Counted from the stretch's first letter, positions 20,996-30,597 are shown. The stretch is DNA of 64,000 nt from Enterococcus sp. DIV2402 (GCF_017426705.2 NZ_CP147251.1:1402501-1466500), one strand, 5' to 3'. Numbers and translations are program-made. The notes: generated from the letters alone by a model not told the origin.

Positions 20996-22378
20996 TTAGA
21001 CAGTTTGTTCTACCGGTTCTTCTTGATGGATAACTGCTTTTGTTTGCCAAACACCAGAACGCCAACGCCGAATCATTAAGATGCTGCGCAACGCCTCGTC
21101 AATTGCATAGGCAATCCAAACGCCAACTAAGCCCCAATGTGCAACAATCGCTAGAGCATAAGAGAAAGGTAAGCTAATTGCCCATAAAACAATTAAGCTA
21201 CAAATAAGTGGGAATTTCACATCACCACTGGCATTCAACGCACCAACTAAAATCATATTGACCGCACGAGCAGTTTCTAGAATAATCTCTACTAAGAAAA
21301 CTTCGCGAGCAATCGTAATAATTTCCTCATTGGTTGTAAAAATATGCATGATTGGTTCGATAAAAACAAACGTTAATAAACAAATAGCTAGTGAAACAAT
21401 CATTCCGATAATCACTGTTCGCATGCCACGTTTTGACGCGCGATCAAATTGACCAGCGCCCACATTTCGACCAACCATAATTTGATTTCCTTGGCTAAGA
21501 GAAGCAGCTACCAGATAAACAAACTGAGAAATAGCTGTAATATAGGATTTAGCAATCAAGACACTAGAACCTAAAGAAGCAACAATCATCGTTACGACAA
21601 TTTGCGCTCCTTGATAAGAAAGTGTTTCACCTGAAGATGGTAAACCATAAGCCAAAATTGATTTAAGAATAGGGAAGGAAATCTTTTTTGGACGAATGGA
21701 ACGAATGGAAAAACCAATATATTTTTTCAGTAGGATAAAAGCAATGATTAAACCAATTGTGTTACCAAAAACACTTGCAAAACCTAAACCAGTTACACCA
21801 AAATTGGGTAATCCAAATGGTTGATACAGAGCAAAATAGTTACCGATAACAGCTAAGATACTCGCCGTCATAGGAACCAATAGAGCGGGTTTGGTAAAAC
21901 TGTGTGTACGTAGTACGGCGATGATAACAGCCGTGATTGCCGAAATAAACAGGCTGCCACCGTAGACTTGTAAGTAGCCTTTTCCGATTTCGATTAGTTC
22001 CATATCCAAGTTCATGAAACTTAGTAAGGCTGGTGAAAATAAAATAAAAACCAAACTGATAAGTAATCCAATACCTAGTGAACCAAATAATGCCGTATTG
22101 ATTACTTCTTGTATTTCTTTGCGTTTTTTTGCACCGATTAATTGAGCGATAATAATTTGTGTACCAACTGTAATAAATCCGTAGACAAAAACTGCTAAAT
22201 ATAATAGCTGATTTGCGGCTCCAACTGATGCAACAGCAGGTTCAGAATAATGAGAAATCATCCAGACGTTGATATTACCAATTACAACTCGTAAAAATAA
22301 TTCAATAAAAATTGGCCAACTTAAAAAGAATAATTCACTATCTGAAGCGTTAAAAAATCTTTTTCTTGTCAAAAACAT
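20996..22378 (-). CDS. MATE-family multidrug efflux transporter
   Basis: The 460-aa membrane protein has about twelve helices in two homologous halves. Family patterns include WPIFIELFLRVVIGNINVWMISHYSEPAVASVG at the start (read in segments), QIIIAQLIGAKKRKE after helix 2, and the matching QGNQIMVGRNVGAGQ in the second half. Such proteins export cationic drugs with Na+ or H+ antiport. GAGAGG precedes the ATG. It appears monocistronic; the substrate is unknown. Confidence 0.92.
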   Translation of the reverse strand: MFLTRKRFFNASDSELFFLSWPIFIELFLRVVIGNINVWMISHYSEPAVASVGAANQLLYLAVFVYGFITVGTQIIIAQLIGAKKRKEIQEVINTALFGSLGIGLLISLVFILFSPALLSFMNLDMELIEIGKGYLQVYGGSLFISAITAVIIAVLRTHSFTKPALLVPMTASILAVIGNYFALYQPFGLPNFGVTGLGFASVFGNTIGLIIAFILLKKYIGFSIRSIRPKKISFPILKSILAYGLPSSGETLSYQGAQIVVTMIVASLGSSVLIAKSYITAISQFVYLVAASLSQGNQIMVGRNVGAGQFDRASKRGMRTVIIGMIVSLAICLLTFVFIEPIMHIFTTNEEIITIAREVFLVEIILETARAVNMILVGALNASGDVKFPLICSLIVLWAISLPFSYALAIVAHWGLVGVWIAYAIDEALRSILMIRRWRSGVWQTKAVIHQEEPVEQTV

Positions 22379-22546
22379 GCGCCTCTCTTATAGTTAATAT
22401 TTGTGATGTCTTGGAAATTTTACAAGATACGATTTAAAAGTCAATATGTAATTCTTATTTTTTGTTAGAAAGCAAAACGTTAGACAGAAAAAAGAGAAGG
22501 CAGTAAAGTATGACTTACTTAGTTGAAAAGTGGAGGGAAAAATTAA

Positions 22547-23473
22547 ATGTATGATGTAATCGTTATTGGAGCAGGTCCTGCAGGGATGACTGCTGCATTA
22601 TATGCTTCTCGTTCAAATTTATCAGTAGTGATGATTGAACGTGGCGCACCTGGTGGACAAATGAATAATACAGCAGAAGTTGAAAACTATCCAGGATATG
22701 AAATGATTTTAGGTCCAGAATTAGCAGAAAAAATGTATGATGGTGCCACAAAATTTGGTGCTGAAAATGCTTATGGTATCATACAAGAAATTAAAGATTG
22801 CGGAGATTACAAAGAGGTCGTGGCGGGTGATAAGACTTACCAAGCAAAAACAGTAATTATCGCCACAGGTTGTGAGCATCGTAAATTAGGTGTTGCTGGC
22901 GAAGATGAATTTGCTGGTCGCGGTGTTTCTTATTGTGCGGTTTGTGATGGTGCATTCTTCCGTAATCGTAAATTATTAGTCGTTGGTGGTGGTGACTCTG
23001 CAGTTGAAGAAGCGATTTATTTAACACAATTTGCTTCAGAAGTTGTGATTGTTCATCGTCGTGACGAATTACGTGCTCAAAAAATTATCCAAGACCGTGC
23101 GTTTGCTAACGAAAAAATTTCATTCTTATGGGATTCTGTTGTAGAAGAGATTGTTGGAAATGACATGGTTGTGACAGGTGCTCAAATTAAAAATGTGAAA
23201 ACGGGCGAAGTACATGAAGAAGCTGCGAACGGTATTTTTATCTATGTTGGGTTGGATCCATTGACAGAACCCTTCAAATCAAGCGGTATTACGAATGAAG
23301 AAGGTTGGATTCCAACAGATGAAGACATGCGTACATTAATTCCTGGTATTTTTGCAGTTGGAGATGTTCGTGAAAAAAACTTACGTCAAATTACGACCGC
23401 TGTAGGTGACGGTAGTGTTGCTGGACAAGAAGTATTTAACTACCTTGAAGCACAAAAAGATGTGAAAAAATAG
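22547..23473 (+). CDS. trxB: Thioredoxin reductase
   Basis: This 308-aa flavoenzyme transfers electrons from NADPH to thioredoxin. It has the FAD motif GAGPAGMTAALYASR (8-22), the redox pair Cys130-Ala-Val-Cys133, the NADPH motif GGGDSAVEEA, and the FAD-binding end GIFAVGDVREKNLRQITTAVGDG in segments. GGAGGG lies before the ATG. It is monocistronic with a long terminator hairpin. It serves ribonucleotide reduction and peroxide defence. Confidence 0.97.
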   Translation: MYDVIVIGAGPAGMTAALYASRSNLSVVMIERGAPGGQMNNTAEVENYPGYEMILGPELAEKMYDGATKFGAENAYGIIQEIKDCGDYKEVVAGDKTYQAKTVIIATGCEHRKLGVAGEDEFAGRGVSYCAVCDGAFFRNRKLLVVGGGDSAVEEAIYLTQFASEVVIVHRRDELRAQKIIQDRAFANEKISFLWDSVVEEIVGNDMVVTGAQIKNVKTGEVHEEAANGIFIYVGLDPLTEPFKSSGITNEEGWIPTDEDMRTLIPGIFAVGDVREKNLRQITTAVGDGSVAGQEVFNYLEAQKDVKK

Positions 23474-23502
23474 GAAAAATTGAAAGAATTTGGAAAGAAT
23501 AC

Positions 23503-23562
23503 AGGATGTTATCTGAAAAAACAATGAAAAAATTGTTTTTCAAATAACATCCTACTTTTTTT
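23503..23562 (+). terminator. trxB terminator (long hairpin)
   Basis: AGGATGTTAT (23503-23512) pairs with ATAACATCCT (23544-23553); the inner TGAAAAACAAT-like arm pairs with ATTGTTTTTCA, giving over 20 bp of stem before a T-run. Confidence 0.88.
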
Positions 23563-23583
23563 AGATGAATTGCGCTACAAGGC

Positions 23584-23612
23584 TTTTAGTCACCTATCAA
23601 TAATGATATAAT
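23584..23612 (+). promoter_or_regulatory. pgcA promoter (extended -10)
   Basis: A perfect TATAAT (23607-23612) is preceded by TGA, the extended -10 arrangement. The -35 position (TTTTAG, 23584-23589) is weak. Confidence 0.6.
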
Positions 23613-23647
23613 CGTTATGAAAAATTAATTTGGAAGAGGTGCTTTGT

Positions 23648-25375
23648 ATGTCTTGGGAAGTAACTTACGAACAATGGAAAAATCAAGAGAATCTTGATGA
23701 GAACTTAAAGAAACAGTTACAAGATTTAGAAGGTCAAACACAGGAATTGGAAGATGCGTTTTACGCACCTTTAGAATTTGGAACAGCAGGTATGCGAGGC
23801 GTACTTGGACCTGGTATTAACCGAATGAACCTTTATACAATTCGTCAAGCAACAGAAGGATTAGCGCGCTTCATGAATAAACAAGATCCCGATACCCGAC
23901 GTCGTGGTGTAGCAATTGCTTATGATTCAAGACATTTCTCACCAGAATTTGCGATGGAAGCAGCAAAAACATTAGCCAAACATGATATTCCGTCTTATGT
24001 ATTTGAAAGCTTACGCCCAACTCCAGAATTATCTTTTGCGGTTCGATACTTAAAAACCTTCACAGGAATTATGATTACAGCATCACATAATCCATCAAAT
24101 TATAATGGATATAAAGTGTATGGTGAAGATGGGGGACAAATGCCACCTGCTGATGCGGATGCGTTAACTTCTTTTGTACGTGAAATTGCCAATCCATTAG
24201 AAGTTCCTGTGTTATCCGAAGAAGAAGCTAAACATAGTGGTTTAATTAATATTATTGGCGAAGAAGTCGATAATGCGTATCTAAAAGAAGTAAAAAGTGT
24301 CACGATTAATCATGAATTAATTGAAGAAATGGGCGATAACTTAAAATTAGTTTATACACCATTACATGGTACTGGAAAAATGTTAGGAGAAAAGGCTTTG
24401 AAACAAGCTGGTTTCCATCAATTTGTTTTAGAACCAGAACAAGCCATTGCTGATCCAAACTTTAGTACAGTTAAATCACCAAATCCAGAAGAACATTCTG
24501 CATTTGAATATGCTATTCGCTTAGGCGAAAAAGAAGGCGCGGATTTATTGATTGCGACTGACCCAGACGCAGACCGTTTAGGTGCAGCTGTTCGTTTGCC
24601 AAATGGCGAATATCAAGTATTAACTGGTAATCAAATTGGGGCTATTTTAATTCGTTATATTTTAGAAGCGCACAAGCAAGCTGGTACGTTGCCAGAAAAT
24701 GCAGCTGTCTTGAAATCAATCGTATCTAGTGAATTACCAACAGCGATTGCGAAAAGCTACAATACAACGATGTTTAACGTATTAACAGGCTTTAAATTTA
24801 TTGCTGAAAAAATTCAACAATTTGAAGAAGACCATTCGCATACCTTTATGTTTGGTTTTGAAGAAAGCTATGGTTATCTTGTAAAACCATTTGTACGCGA
24901 TAAAGATGCCATTCAAGCATTAGTCTTATTTGCAGAAGTTGCTGCTTACTACAAAAAAGAAGGCAAAACGGTTTATGATGCCTTACAAGAAATTTTTGCA
25001 GAATATGGTTACTTTGCAGAGAAAACAATTTCTGTGACTATGAGTGGTCAAGAAGGTGCTGCAAAAATTACGGCTTTAATGAAAACCTTCCGTGAAAAAG
25101 CACCTGCCGAGTTTGCTGGTGTGAAAGTTGTCCAAACCGAAGACTTCAAACTATTGACACGTCAAAAAGTAGATGGCACAACAGAAGAAATGACAACACC
25201 GCCTTCAGATGTATTAAAATATGTGTTAGAAGATGAGAGCTGGATTGCCGTGCGTCCATCTGGAACTGAACCAAAAATTAAATTCTATATTGGCGTAAAA
25301 GCAGACAGTGATGCTAATGCAACACAAAAAATCGCCGACTTAGAAGCAGCAATCAATGAAATTACTGGCGCTTAG
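23648..25375 (+). CDS. pgcA: α-Phosphoglucomutase
   Basis: This 575-aa enzyme interconverts glucose-6-P and glucose-1-P, linking glycolysis to UDP-glucose and cell-wall glycan synthesis. It shows the phosphoserine loop TASHNPSNYNGYK, metal loop ATDPDADR, sugar loop GFEES(YG) and phosphate-binding RPSGTEPKIKFY. ATG 23648 is chosen because GAAGAGGTG is 9-16 nt upstream; the in-frame TTG at 23630 precedes this RBS. It is monocistronic. Confidence 0.95.
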   Translation: MSWEVTYEQWKNQENLDENLKKQLQDLEGQTQELEDAFYAPLEFGTAGMRGVLGPGINRMNLYTIRQATEGLARFMNKQDPDTRRRGVAIAYDSRHFSPEFAMEAAKTLAKHDIPSYVFESLRPTPELSFAVRYLKTFTGIMITASHNPSNYNGYKVYGEDGGQMPPADADALTSFVREIANPLEVPVLSEEEAKHSGLINIIGEEVDNAYLKEVKSVTINHELIEEMGDNLKLVYTPLHGTGKMLGEKALKQAGFHQFVLEPEQAIADPNFSTVKSPNPEEHSAFEYAIRLGEKEGADLLIATDPDADRLGAAVRLPNGEYQVLTGNQIGAILIRYILEAHKQAGTLPENAAVLKSIVSSELPTAIAKSYNTTMFNVLTGFKFIAEKIQQFEEDHSHTFMFGFEESYGYLVKPFVRDKDAIQALVLFAEVAAYYKKEGKTVYDALQEIFAEYGYFAEKTISVTMSGQEGAAKITALMKTFREKAPAEFAGVKVVQTEDFKLLTRQKVDGTTEEMTTPPSDVLKYVLEDESWIAVRPSGTEPKIKFYIGVKADSDANATQKIADLEAAINEITGA

Positions 25376-25431
25376 TAGTATAATAAGCAAAACTATTTTT
25401 TGAATTGTTGCATACACCATGAATCATAAAG

Positions 25432-25475
25432 AAACTCTGGGACAACAATCATTTGATTATTGTCCCAGAGTTTTT
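25432..25475 (+). terminator. pgcA terminator
   Basis: AAACTCTGGGACAACAAT (25432-25449) pairs with ATTATTGTCCCAGAGTTT (25456-25473), 18 positions with one mismatch, then a T-run. The arsR RBS begins about 8 nt later. Confidence 0.92.
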
Positions 25476-25492
25476 GAAAAGAGGAGGATTAT

Positions 25493-25786
25493 ATGGAAAA
25501 ACCTGCTATTTCTGAAATTGAACGTGTCAGTCGGATTTTTAAAGTTCTAAGTGATGTTACTCGTTTAAAAATTGTTTTATCTTTAGAAGCTGGCGAACGG
25601 AATGTTACCTCAATTGCTGAAACAGTTGAGATGGAACAATCAGCTGTATCCCATCAACTAAAACTGCTGCGAGAAAATAACGTAGTTAAATCTAGACGTG
25701 AAGGCAAAACAATTTTATATAGTTTAGACGATCATCACGTTTTAGATATTTTAGAACAGACTTTTCGCCATATTCGACATTTATAA
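25493..25786 (+). CDS. ArsR/SmtB-family metal sensor, CzrA-like
   Basis: This 97-aa winged-helix repressor has recognition region VEMEQSAVSHQLKLLRE. The last helix carries D80-x-H82, then H93-x-x-H96, exactly the spacing of the α5 zinc/cobalt site of CzrA/SmtB (Asp-x-His, ten residues, His-x-x-His). No Cys is present, excluding arsenic or cadmium sites of the α3N type. It should release DNA when Zn(II) binds. No cation exporter lies beside it; the flanking genes are pgcA and hom, each separated by a terminator, so its target is elsewhere or itself. GAGGAGG precedes the ATG. Confidence 0.88.
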   Translation: MEKPAISEIERVSRIFKVLSDVTRLKIVLSLEAGERNVTSIAETVEMEQSAVSHQLKLLRENNVVKSRREGKTILYSLDDHHVLDILEQTFRHIRHL

Positions 25787-25792
25787 AACTAA

Positions 25793-25826
25793 GGAACTTT
25801 CGATAACAGAAAGTTCTTTTTTTTTT
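25793..25826 (+). terminator. arsR-family gene terminator
   Basis: GAACTTTC (25794-25801) pairs with GAAAGTTC (25809-25816) and is followed by ten Ts. Confidence 0.88.
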
Positions 25827-25906
25827 ATGTGATATTTGGTATGCTAGTAATTAATTATGAGAAAAAAATGAAAGTGTTTTAATGACGCTTTCAGTTAGGA
25901 GTTTTT

Positions 25907-27181
25907 ATGAAGGATCATTTACGTATAGGTATTCTAGGATTAGGCGTTGTCGGAAGCGGAACAATACAAGTGTTAGCTGCCCAACGAGCGAAAATAAAAG
26001 AACAAACCGGGATGAATGTGTCTATCGTCAAAGCTTTGATACGACCAGCAGAAGATAAGAAACAATTTGCAGATGAACATGGTATCGAATTAACTTCAGA
26101 ATTAGCAGATATTGTGGAAGATGCTACTTTAGATGTCGTGATTGAGTTGATTGGGAAAGTTCATCCAGCGAAAGAATTCATTGCACAAGCCTTAAAAAAT
26201 GGCAAACATGTTGTGACTGCCAATAAAGATTTAATTGCGCAGCACGGTGTGGAATTAGTTGAAATAGCCAAAGAGAATAATGTCTCATTATTTTACGAAG
26301 CAAGCGTAGCTGGAGGTATTCCAATTTTACGTACGTTAACAACGAACTACTTAGCTGATGAAATTACCAATATTCGTGGGATTGTTAATGGAACAACAAA
26401 CTATATGTTAACAAAAATGTTAGAAAATGGAACATCTTATGAGGAAGCTTTAGCCCAAGCCCAAGCATTAGGGTTTGCGGAATCAGATCCTACCAATGAC
26501 GTGGATGGGATTGATGCAGCATACAAAATGGTCATTCTGACCCAATTTGCTTACGGAATGGACGTGGCATTATCTGATTTAGAAATTCAAGGAATTCGTG
26601 GTCTATCAGATAAAGATGTCTTGCAAGCACAAAAATTTGGTTATGAAATCAAATTAATTGGTGAATCAGTAAAAGCCGACGAAACGATTTCTGTTTCAGT
26701 TGGTCCAGCATTAGTTCCCAAAACACATCCATTAGCATCCATTAAAAATGAATTTAATGGAGTGTTTATCAACAGCACGGGAATTGACCAATCCATGTTT
26801 TATGGACCAGGTGCTGGTTCATTACCAACTGCAACAAGCGTTATTTCAGATGTTGCAGCCATTGCAAAAAACATCAGTTTAGGGATTGATGCGCCACAAT
26901 TCAATGAATATCGTCGACCATTACAATTAACTGCGCCAGAAGCTAATTATGCAAAATATTATTTTGCGGTAACAACTTCAGCAGACTTTACAGCTGATGC
27001 ATTAACAGCCTTGTTGGCAAACGAAAAGGTACAAATCAATGAGTTAGCACAAGAAATAGGAGAGACGAACCGTTTCATGGTAATTACTGAAAGTATCAAT
27101 CGTTTACAACTAGCTGCAGTTGAAGCAGCAATAGCAAAACAAGGAACATTAGAACGAAGAATGAGGGTAATGGAGGCATAA
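25907..27181 (+). CDS. hom: Homoserine dehydrogenase
   Basis: The 424-aa protein reduces aspartate semialdehyde to homoserine for threonine and methionine. It has the NAD(P) motif GLGVVGSGT, TANKDLIA, the signature GIVNGTTNYML and GFAESDPTNDVDGIDAAYK in segments, and a C-terminal ACT domain (about 345-424) expected to mediate threonine feedback. TAGGAG is 5-10 nt before the ATG. An 8-bp hairpin (25869-25876 with 25886-25893) sits just upstream of that RBS; its role is unknown. thrB begins 2 nt after the stop. Confidence 0.96.
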   Translation: MKDHLRIGILGLGVVGSGTIQVLAAQRAKIKEQTGMNVSIVKALIRPAEDKKQFADEHGIELTSELADIVEDATLDVVIELIGKVHPAKEFIAQALKNGKHVVTANKDLIAQHGVELVEIAKENNVSLFYEASVAGGIPILRTLTTNYLADEITNIRGIVNGTTNYMLTKMLENGTSYEEALAQAQALGFAESDPTNDVDGIDAAYKMVILTQFAYGMDVALSDLEIQGIRGLSDKDVLQAQKFGYEIKLIGESVKADETISVSVGPALVPKTHPLASIKNEFNGVFINSTGIDQSMFYGPGAGSLPTATSVISDVAAIAKNISLGIDAPQFNEYRRPLQLTAPEANYAKYYFAVTTSADFTADALTALLANEKVQINELAQEIGETNRFMVITESINRLQLAAVEAAIAKQGTLERRMRVMEA

Positions 27182-27183
27182 AA

Positions 27184-28059
27184 ATGAAAATTCGAGTTCC
27201 AGCAACCAGTGCCAATTTAGGTCCTGGATTTGATTCATGCGGAATCGCACTGTCCATGTACTTATCTGTTGAGGTACTTGGTGATAGTGATCAATGGAAA
27301 ATCACTCATACATTAGGAGACGCTATCCCTTCTGATGAGAAAAATTTATTGATTCAAACTGCTTTGAAGCTTGCGCCTTCATTAGCACCAAAAAAATTAA
27401 AAATGACTTCAACTATTCCATTAACTCGTGGTTTAGGAAGTAGTTCTTCTGTGATTGTAGCAGGAATCGAATTAGCTAATCGTTTGGGGAATTTGCAGTT
27501 ATCAGAAAATAGAAAAGTAGAACTTGCGACCCAAATTGAAGGGCATCCAGACAATGTAGCGCCAGCAATTTGTGGAGATTTTGTTGTCGCTTGTCATTTT
27601 TCAGAACGCCAAGAAAAAAGCGTGAATTATGTTAAACACTATTTCCCTGAAACAGATATTATCGCATTTATTCCTAATACGGAATTATTAACCAGTAAAA
27701 GTCGGGGTGTATTGCCAGAGACATTACCGTATAAAGAAGCAGTAAAAGCCAGTGCTATCGCCAATGTGATGATTGCAGCTGTTTTAAATGGGAATTTACC
27801 TTTGGCTGGTAAAATGATGCAAGAAGACCTTTGGCATGAGGTATATCGAGGAAAATTGGTACCACATTTATCAGATATCCGCCAAATTTGTAAAGAAGAA
27901 GAAGCCTATGGTTGTTTCTTAAGCGGTGCGGGTCCGACGATTTTAATTTTGACCCCAGCTGAAAAGACAGAACGTATCATGAAATTATTGAATGCTTTAG
28001 ATTCACGCGCACAAGTCGAACATTTATCCATTGATCGTGAAGGTGTTCAGGTTTTCTAG
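27184..28059 (+). CDS. thrB: Homoserine kinase
   Basis: This 291-aa GHMP-family kinase phosphorylates homoserine toward threonine. It has the N-terminal RVPATSANLGPGFDSCG, the ATP loop PLTRGLGSSSSVIVAG and the C-terminal GCFLSGAGPTILIL. It is 2 nt downstream of hom and translationally linked. Threonine synthase (thrC) is not adjacent, unlike the hom-thrC-thrB order of Bacillus, and no thrC occurs in this window. Confidence 0.96.
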   Translation: MKIRVPATSANLGPGFDSCGIALSMYLSVEVLGDSDQWKITHTLGDAIPSDEKNLLIQTALKLAPSLAPKKLKMTSTIPLTRGLGSSSSVIVAGIELANRLGNLQLSENRKVELATQIEGHPDNVAPAICGDFVVACHFSERQEKSVNYVKHYFPETDIIAFIPNTELLTSKSRGVLPETLPYKEAVKASAIANVMIAAVLNGNLPLAGKMMQEDLWHEVYRGKLVPHLSDIRQICKEEEAYGCFLSGAGPTILILTPAEKTERIMKLLNALDSRAQVEHLSIDREGVQVF

Positions 28060-28066
28060 AAAAGAA

Positions 28067-28363
28067 TTGACAAAACATAATTACTCGCTATACTTAAAGT
28101 AATTTAAATAAAAAACGCTTTGAAAAGAAGAGTACAAATTGATGAATTTTAAGAGAGCTTCGTTAGGTGAGAAGAAGTAAGGAATTAATTTGGAAGATGG
28201 TCTTTGAGCAAATAATTGTGAGAAGCAATTATCGGGTGAGCCCGTTATAGCTCCTCAGTATGTTGGTACTGGTAGAGGCTATTTGCTGCAAAGTGATAGC
28301 GAAAAAAGGTGGTAACACGCAATTAAAACGCGTCCTTTCTGTAACGGAAAGGGTGCGTTTTTT
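28067..28363 (+). promoter_or_regulatory. Methionine T-box leader (promoter, specifier, terminator)
   Basis: TTGACA (28067-28072) and TATACT (28089-28094) start the leader. Stem I carries the AGAGAGC start and a specifier region GAAGATGGTCTTTGAG, in which ATG (28197-28199) reads methionine. The T-box core AGGTGGTAACACGC (28307-28320) has TGGT, complementary to an ACCA 3' end, so discriminator A, as in tRNA-Met. AACGCGTCCTTTC (28327-28339) pairs with GAAAGGGTGCGTT (28347-28359) as the terminator, followed by Ts. Uncharged tRNA-Met should turn on metY-metA. This accounts for the 335-bp gap before metY. Confidence 0.9.
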
Positions 28364-28394
28364 ATTATATAAAAAAGGAAAAGGGGAATTGGAT

Positions 28395-29666
28395 ATGGAA
28401 TTTGAAACAAAGTGTTTACATGCTGGTTATGAACCAAAAAATGGAGAACCTCGTGTGGTACCAATCGTGCAAAGCACAACGTATAAATATGATTCAGCAG
28501 AAGAAATCGGGCAATTATTTGATTTAAAAGCATCAGGTTATTTTTATACACGTTTAGCAAATCCAACGACGAATGCTGCAGAAGAAAAAATTGCAGCACT
28601 TGAAGGTGGTGTAGGTGCCTTGTGTACGTCTTCGGGACAAGCAGCAACCTTTTTTGCTGTCTTAAATATTTTAGAAGCAGGCGATCATTTAGTTTCAACA
28701 ACTTCAATTTATGGTGGTACCTATAATCTATTTGCGCATACATTGAAAAAAATGGGCATCGAAGTAACTTTCATCGATCAATGGTCTTCACTAGAAGAGT
28801 TACAGCAAGCGGTTCAGCCAAATACGAAAGCTATTTTTGCAGAAACAATCGCTAATCCGGCGTTACATGTCTTAGATATTGAAAAATTCGCAACGTTAGC
28901 GCATGAAAATCAACTTCCGTTATTGGTTGATAATACTTTTGCCACGCCTTATTTCTGTCGACCGATTGAATATGGCGCAGACATCGTAATTCATAGTACA
29001 ACAAAATATTTAGATGGACATGCTGTGCAAACGGGTGGGGTCATTGTTGATAGCGGTAAATTTGATTGGAATAATGGCAAATTCCCGCAGCTATCAACAC
29101 CAGATGTGACGTATCACGGATTAGTTTATACAGAAGCTTTTGGTCCAGCAGCCTATTTAGCGAAAGCGCGTGTACAGTTAATGCGCGATTTAGGTGCAAC
29201 ACCTTCGCCACAAAATTCCTTTTTATTAAACTTAGGGATGGAAACATTGGCTGTTCGGATGGATCGTCATTTTGAAAATGCTAAGAAGGTGGCTGAATTT
29301 TTACAAGAACGCCCAGAAGTGAGTACGGTAAGCTATCCAACCTTGGCAACTGACCCTAGCTATGAATTAGCACAAAAGTATTTGCCTAATGGCTTGTGTG
29401 GCGTAGTTTCTTTTGAGATTGCTGCAGGTAAAGAACAAGCAGCTAAATTCTTAAATGCGTTAACGTTGGTTTCTTTACAAGTACATGTGGCGGATATTCG
29501 TACTTGTGCGCTTCATCCAGCTACTTCAACACATCGTCAGTTATCTGAAGAAGAATTAAAAGAAGTGGGTATTTCAGCAGGATTGGTTCGCATTTCTTGT
29601 GGAATTGAAAATATTAATGACATTCTTGTTGATTTACAACAAGCACTGGAACAATTGGAGGGTTAG
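28395..29666 (+). CDS. metY: O-acetylhomoserine sulfhydrylase (homocysteine synthase)
   Basis: This 423-aa PLP enzyme of the Cys/Met-metabolism family makes homocysteine from O-acetylhomoserine and sulfide. It shows the TRLANPTTNAAEEKIAALEGG segment, LLVDNTFATPYFCRP, the PLP lysine in HSTTKYLDGH, and GLVRISCGIE near the end. The 420-430 aa length fits the sulfhydrylase rather than the shorter cystathionine synthase/lyase. ATG 28395 follows AAGGGGAA; the long upstream reading frame runs through the T-box and is not coding. metA follows 3 nt later and supplies the substrate. Confidence 0.93.
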   Translation: MEFETKCLHAGYEPKNGEPRVVPIVQSTTYKYDSAEEIGQLFDLKASGYFYTRLANPTTNAAEEKIAALEGGVGALCTSSGQAATFFAVLNILEAGDHLVSTTSIYGGTYNLFAHTLKKMGIEVTFIDQWSSLEELQQAVQPNTKAIFAETIANPALHVLDIEKFATLAHENQLPLLVDNTFATPYFCRPIEYGADIVIHSTTKYLDGHAVQTGGVIVDSGKFDWNNGKFPQLSTPDVTYHGLVYTEAFGPAAYLAKARVQLMRDLGATPSPQNSFLLNLGMETLAVRMDRHFENAKKVAEFLQERPEVSTVSYPTLATDPSYELAQKYLPNGLCGVVSFEIAAGKEQAAKFLNALTLVSLQVHVADIRTCALHPATSTHRQLSEEELKEVGISAGLVRISCGIENINDILVDLQQALEQLEG

Positions 29667-29669
29667 TCG

Positions 29670-30596
29670 ATGCCAATTAAACTTCCCAATGATTTTCCTG
29701 CTAAATCAGTTTTAGAAAAAGAAGACATTTTTGCGATTGAAGAAAAACGTGCTACGCAACAAGATATCCGTCCGCTACGTTTACTATTATTAAACTTAAT
29801 GCCCAATAAAATTGATACGGAAATTCAATTGCTTCGTTTAATTAGTCAAAGCCCTTTGCAAATTGATGTAGATTTTTTAAAATTAGTCTCACATACACAC
29901 AAAAATACCAGTCCGAACCATCTGTCAAAATTCTATTTATCGTTTGAAGAAATTAAAAATGCCTGTTATGACGGGTTAATTATTACCGGAGCACCTGTTG
30001 AAACATTGCCGTTTGAAGAAGTGGATTATTGGCAAGAACTTGTTAAAGTTATGGATTGGAGTCAAACAAATACAACTTCTGTGATTCATATTTGTTGGGG
30101 AGCTCAAGCAGGATTATATCATCATTACAAAGTAGAAAAAATTCAATATGAACAAAAATTATTTGGCATTTACCCACAACGTTTAAATATAAGTCATCGT
30201 TTATTCCGCGGATTTGATGATATTTTTATGGGACCACAATCACGCTATACAGGGATTGATGAAAGTCAAATTCAAGAAGAACAGTTGCGAATCGTGGCAG
30301 CAAACGATGAAATTGGCGCAACGATTTTGATTTCAACCGATGACCATAATATTTTCTTATTGGGGCATTTTGAATATGACACCGATAGTTTACAAAGAGA
30401 ATACTTACGTGACCAACAGCGTGGATTAGCGACTAAACTGCCTGTCAATTATTTTGAGGACGAAGGATTGACTAAAGTAACGAATTGCTGGCGAGGCAAC
30501 GCACATTTGCTGTATCATAATTGGCTGAATGATGTTTATCAAATGACGCCCTATCATTTGGAAGACATTCCCAAGTTACGTGCCAAAAAATCATAA
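29670..30596 (+). CDS. metA: Homoserine O-acetyltransferase (MetA type)
   Basis: The 308-aa protein activates homoserine for methionine synthesis. The catalytic Cys142 (HICWGAQAG) and the His/Glu pair in GHFEYD (H233, E235) are present. Residue 111 is Glu (GAPVETLPFEE), the residue reported to select acetyl-CoA, where Gly selects succinyl-CoA in the E. coli enzyme. This agrees with the neighbouring acetylhomoserine sulfhydrylase. GGAGGG overlaps the end of metY, so the two are co-translated under the methionine T-box. Confidence 0.95.
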   Translation: MPIKLPNDFPAKSVLEKEDIFAIEEKRATQQDIRPLRLLLLNLMPNKIDTEIQLLRLISQSPLQIDVDFLKLVSHTHKNTSPNHLSKFYLSFEEIKNACYDGLIITGAPVETLPFEEVDYWQELVKVMDWSQTNTTSVIHICWGAQAGLYHHYKVEKIQYEQKLFGIYPQRLNISHRLFRGFDDIFMGPQSRYTGIDESQIQEEQLRIVAANDEIGATILISTDDHNIFLLGHFEYDTDSLQREYLRDQQRGLATKLPVNYFEDEGLTKVTNCWRGNAHLLYHNWLNDVYQMTPYHLEDIPKLRAKKS

Positions 30597-30597
30597 T

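Noticed and set aside
28260..28394. N-terminal extension of MetY from 28260
   Set aside because: The frame runs through the T-box core and terminator; a good RBS and family-typical start are at 28395.
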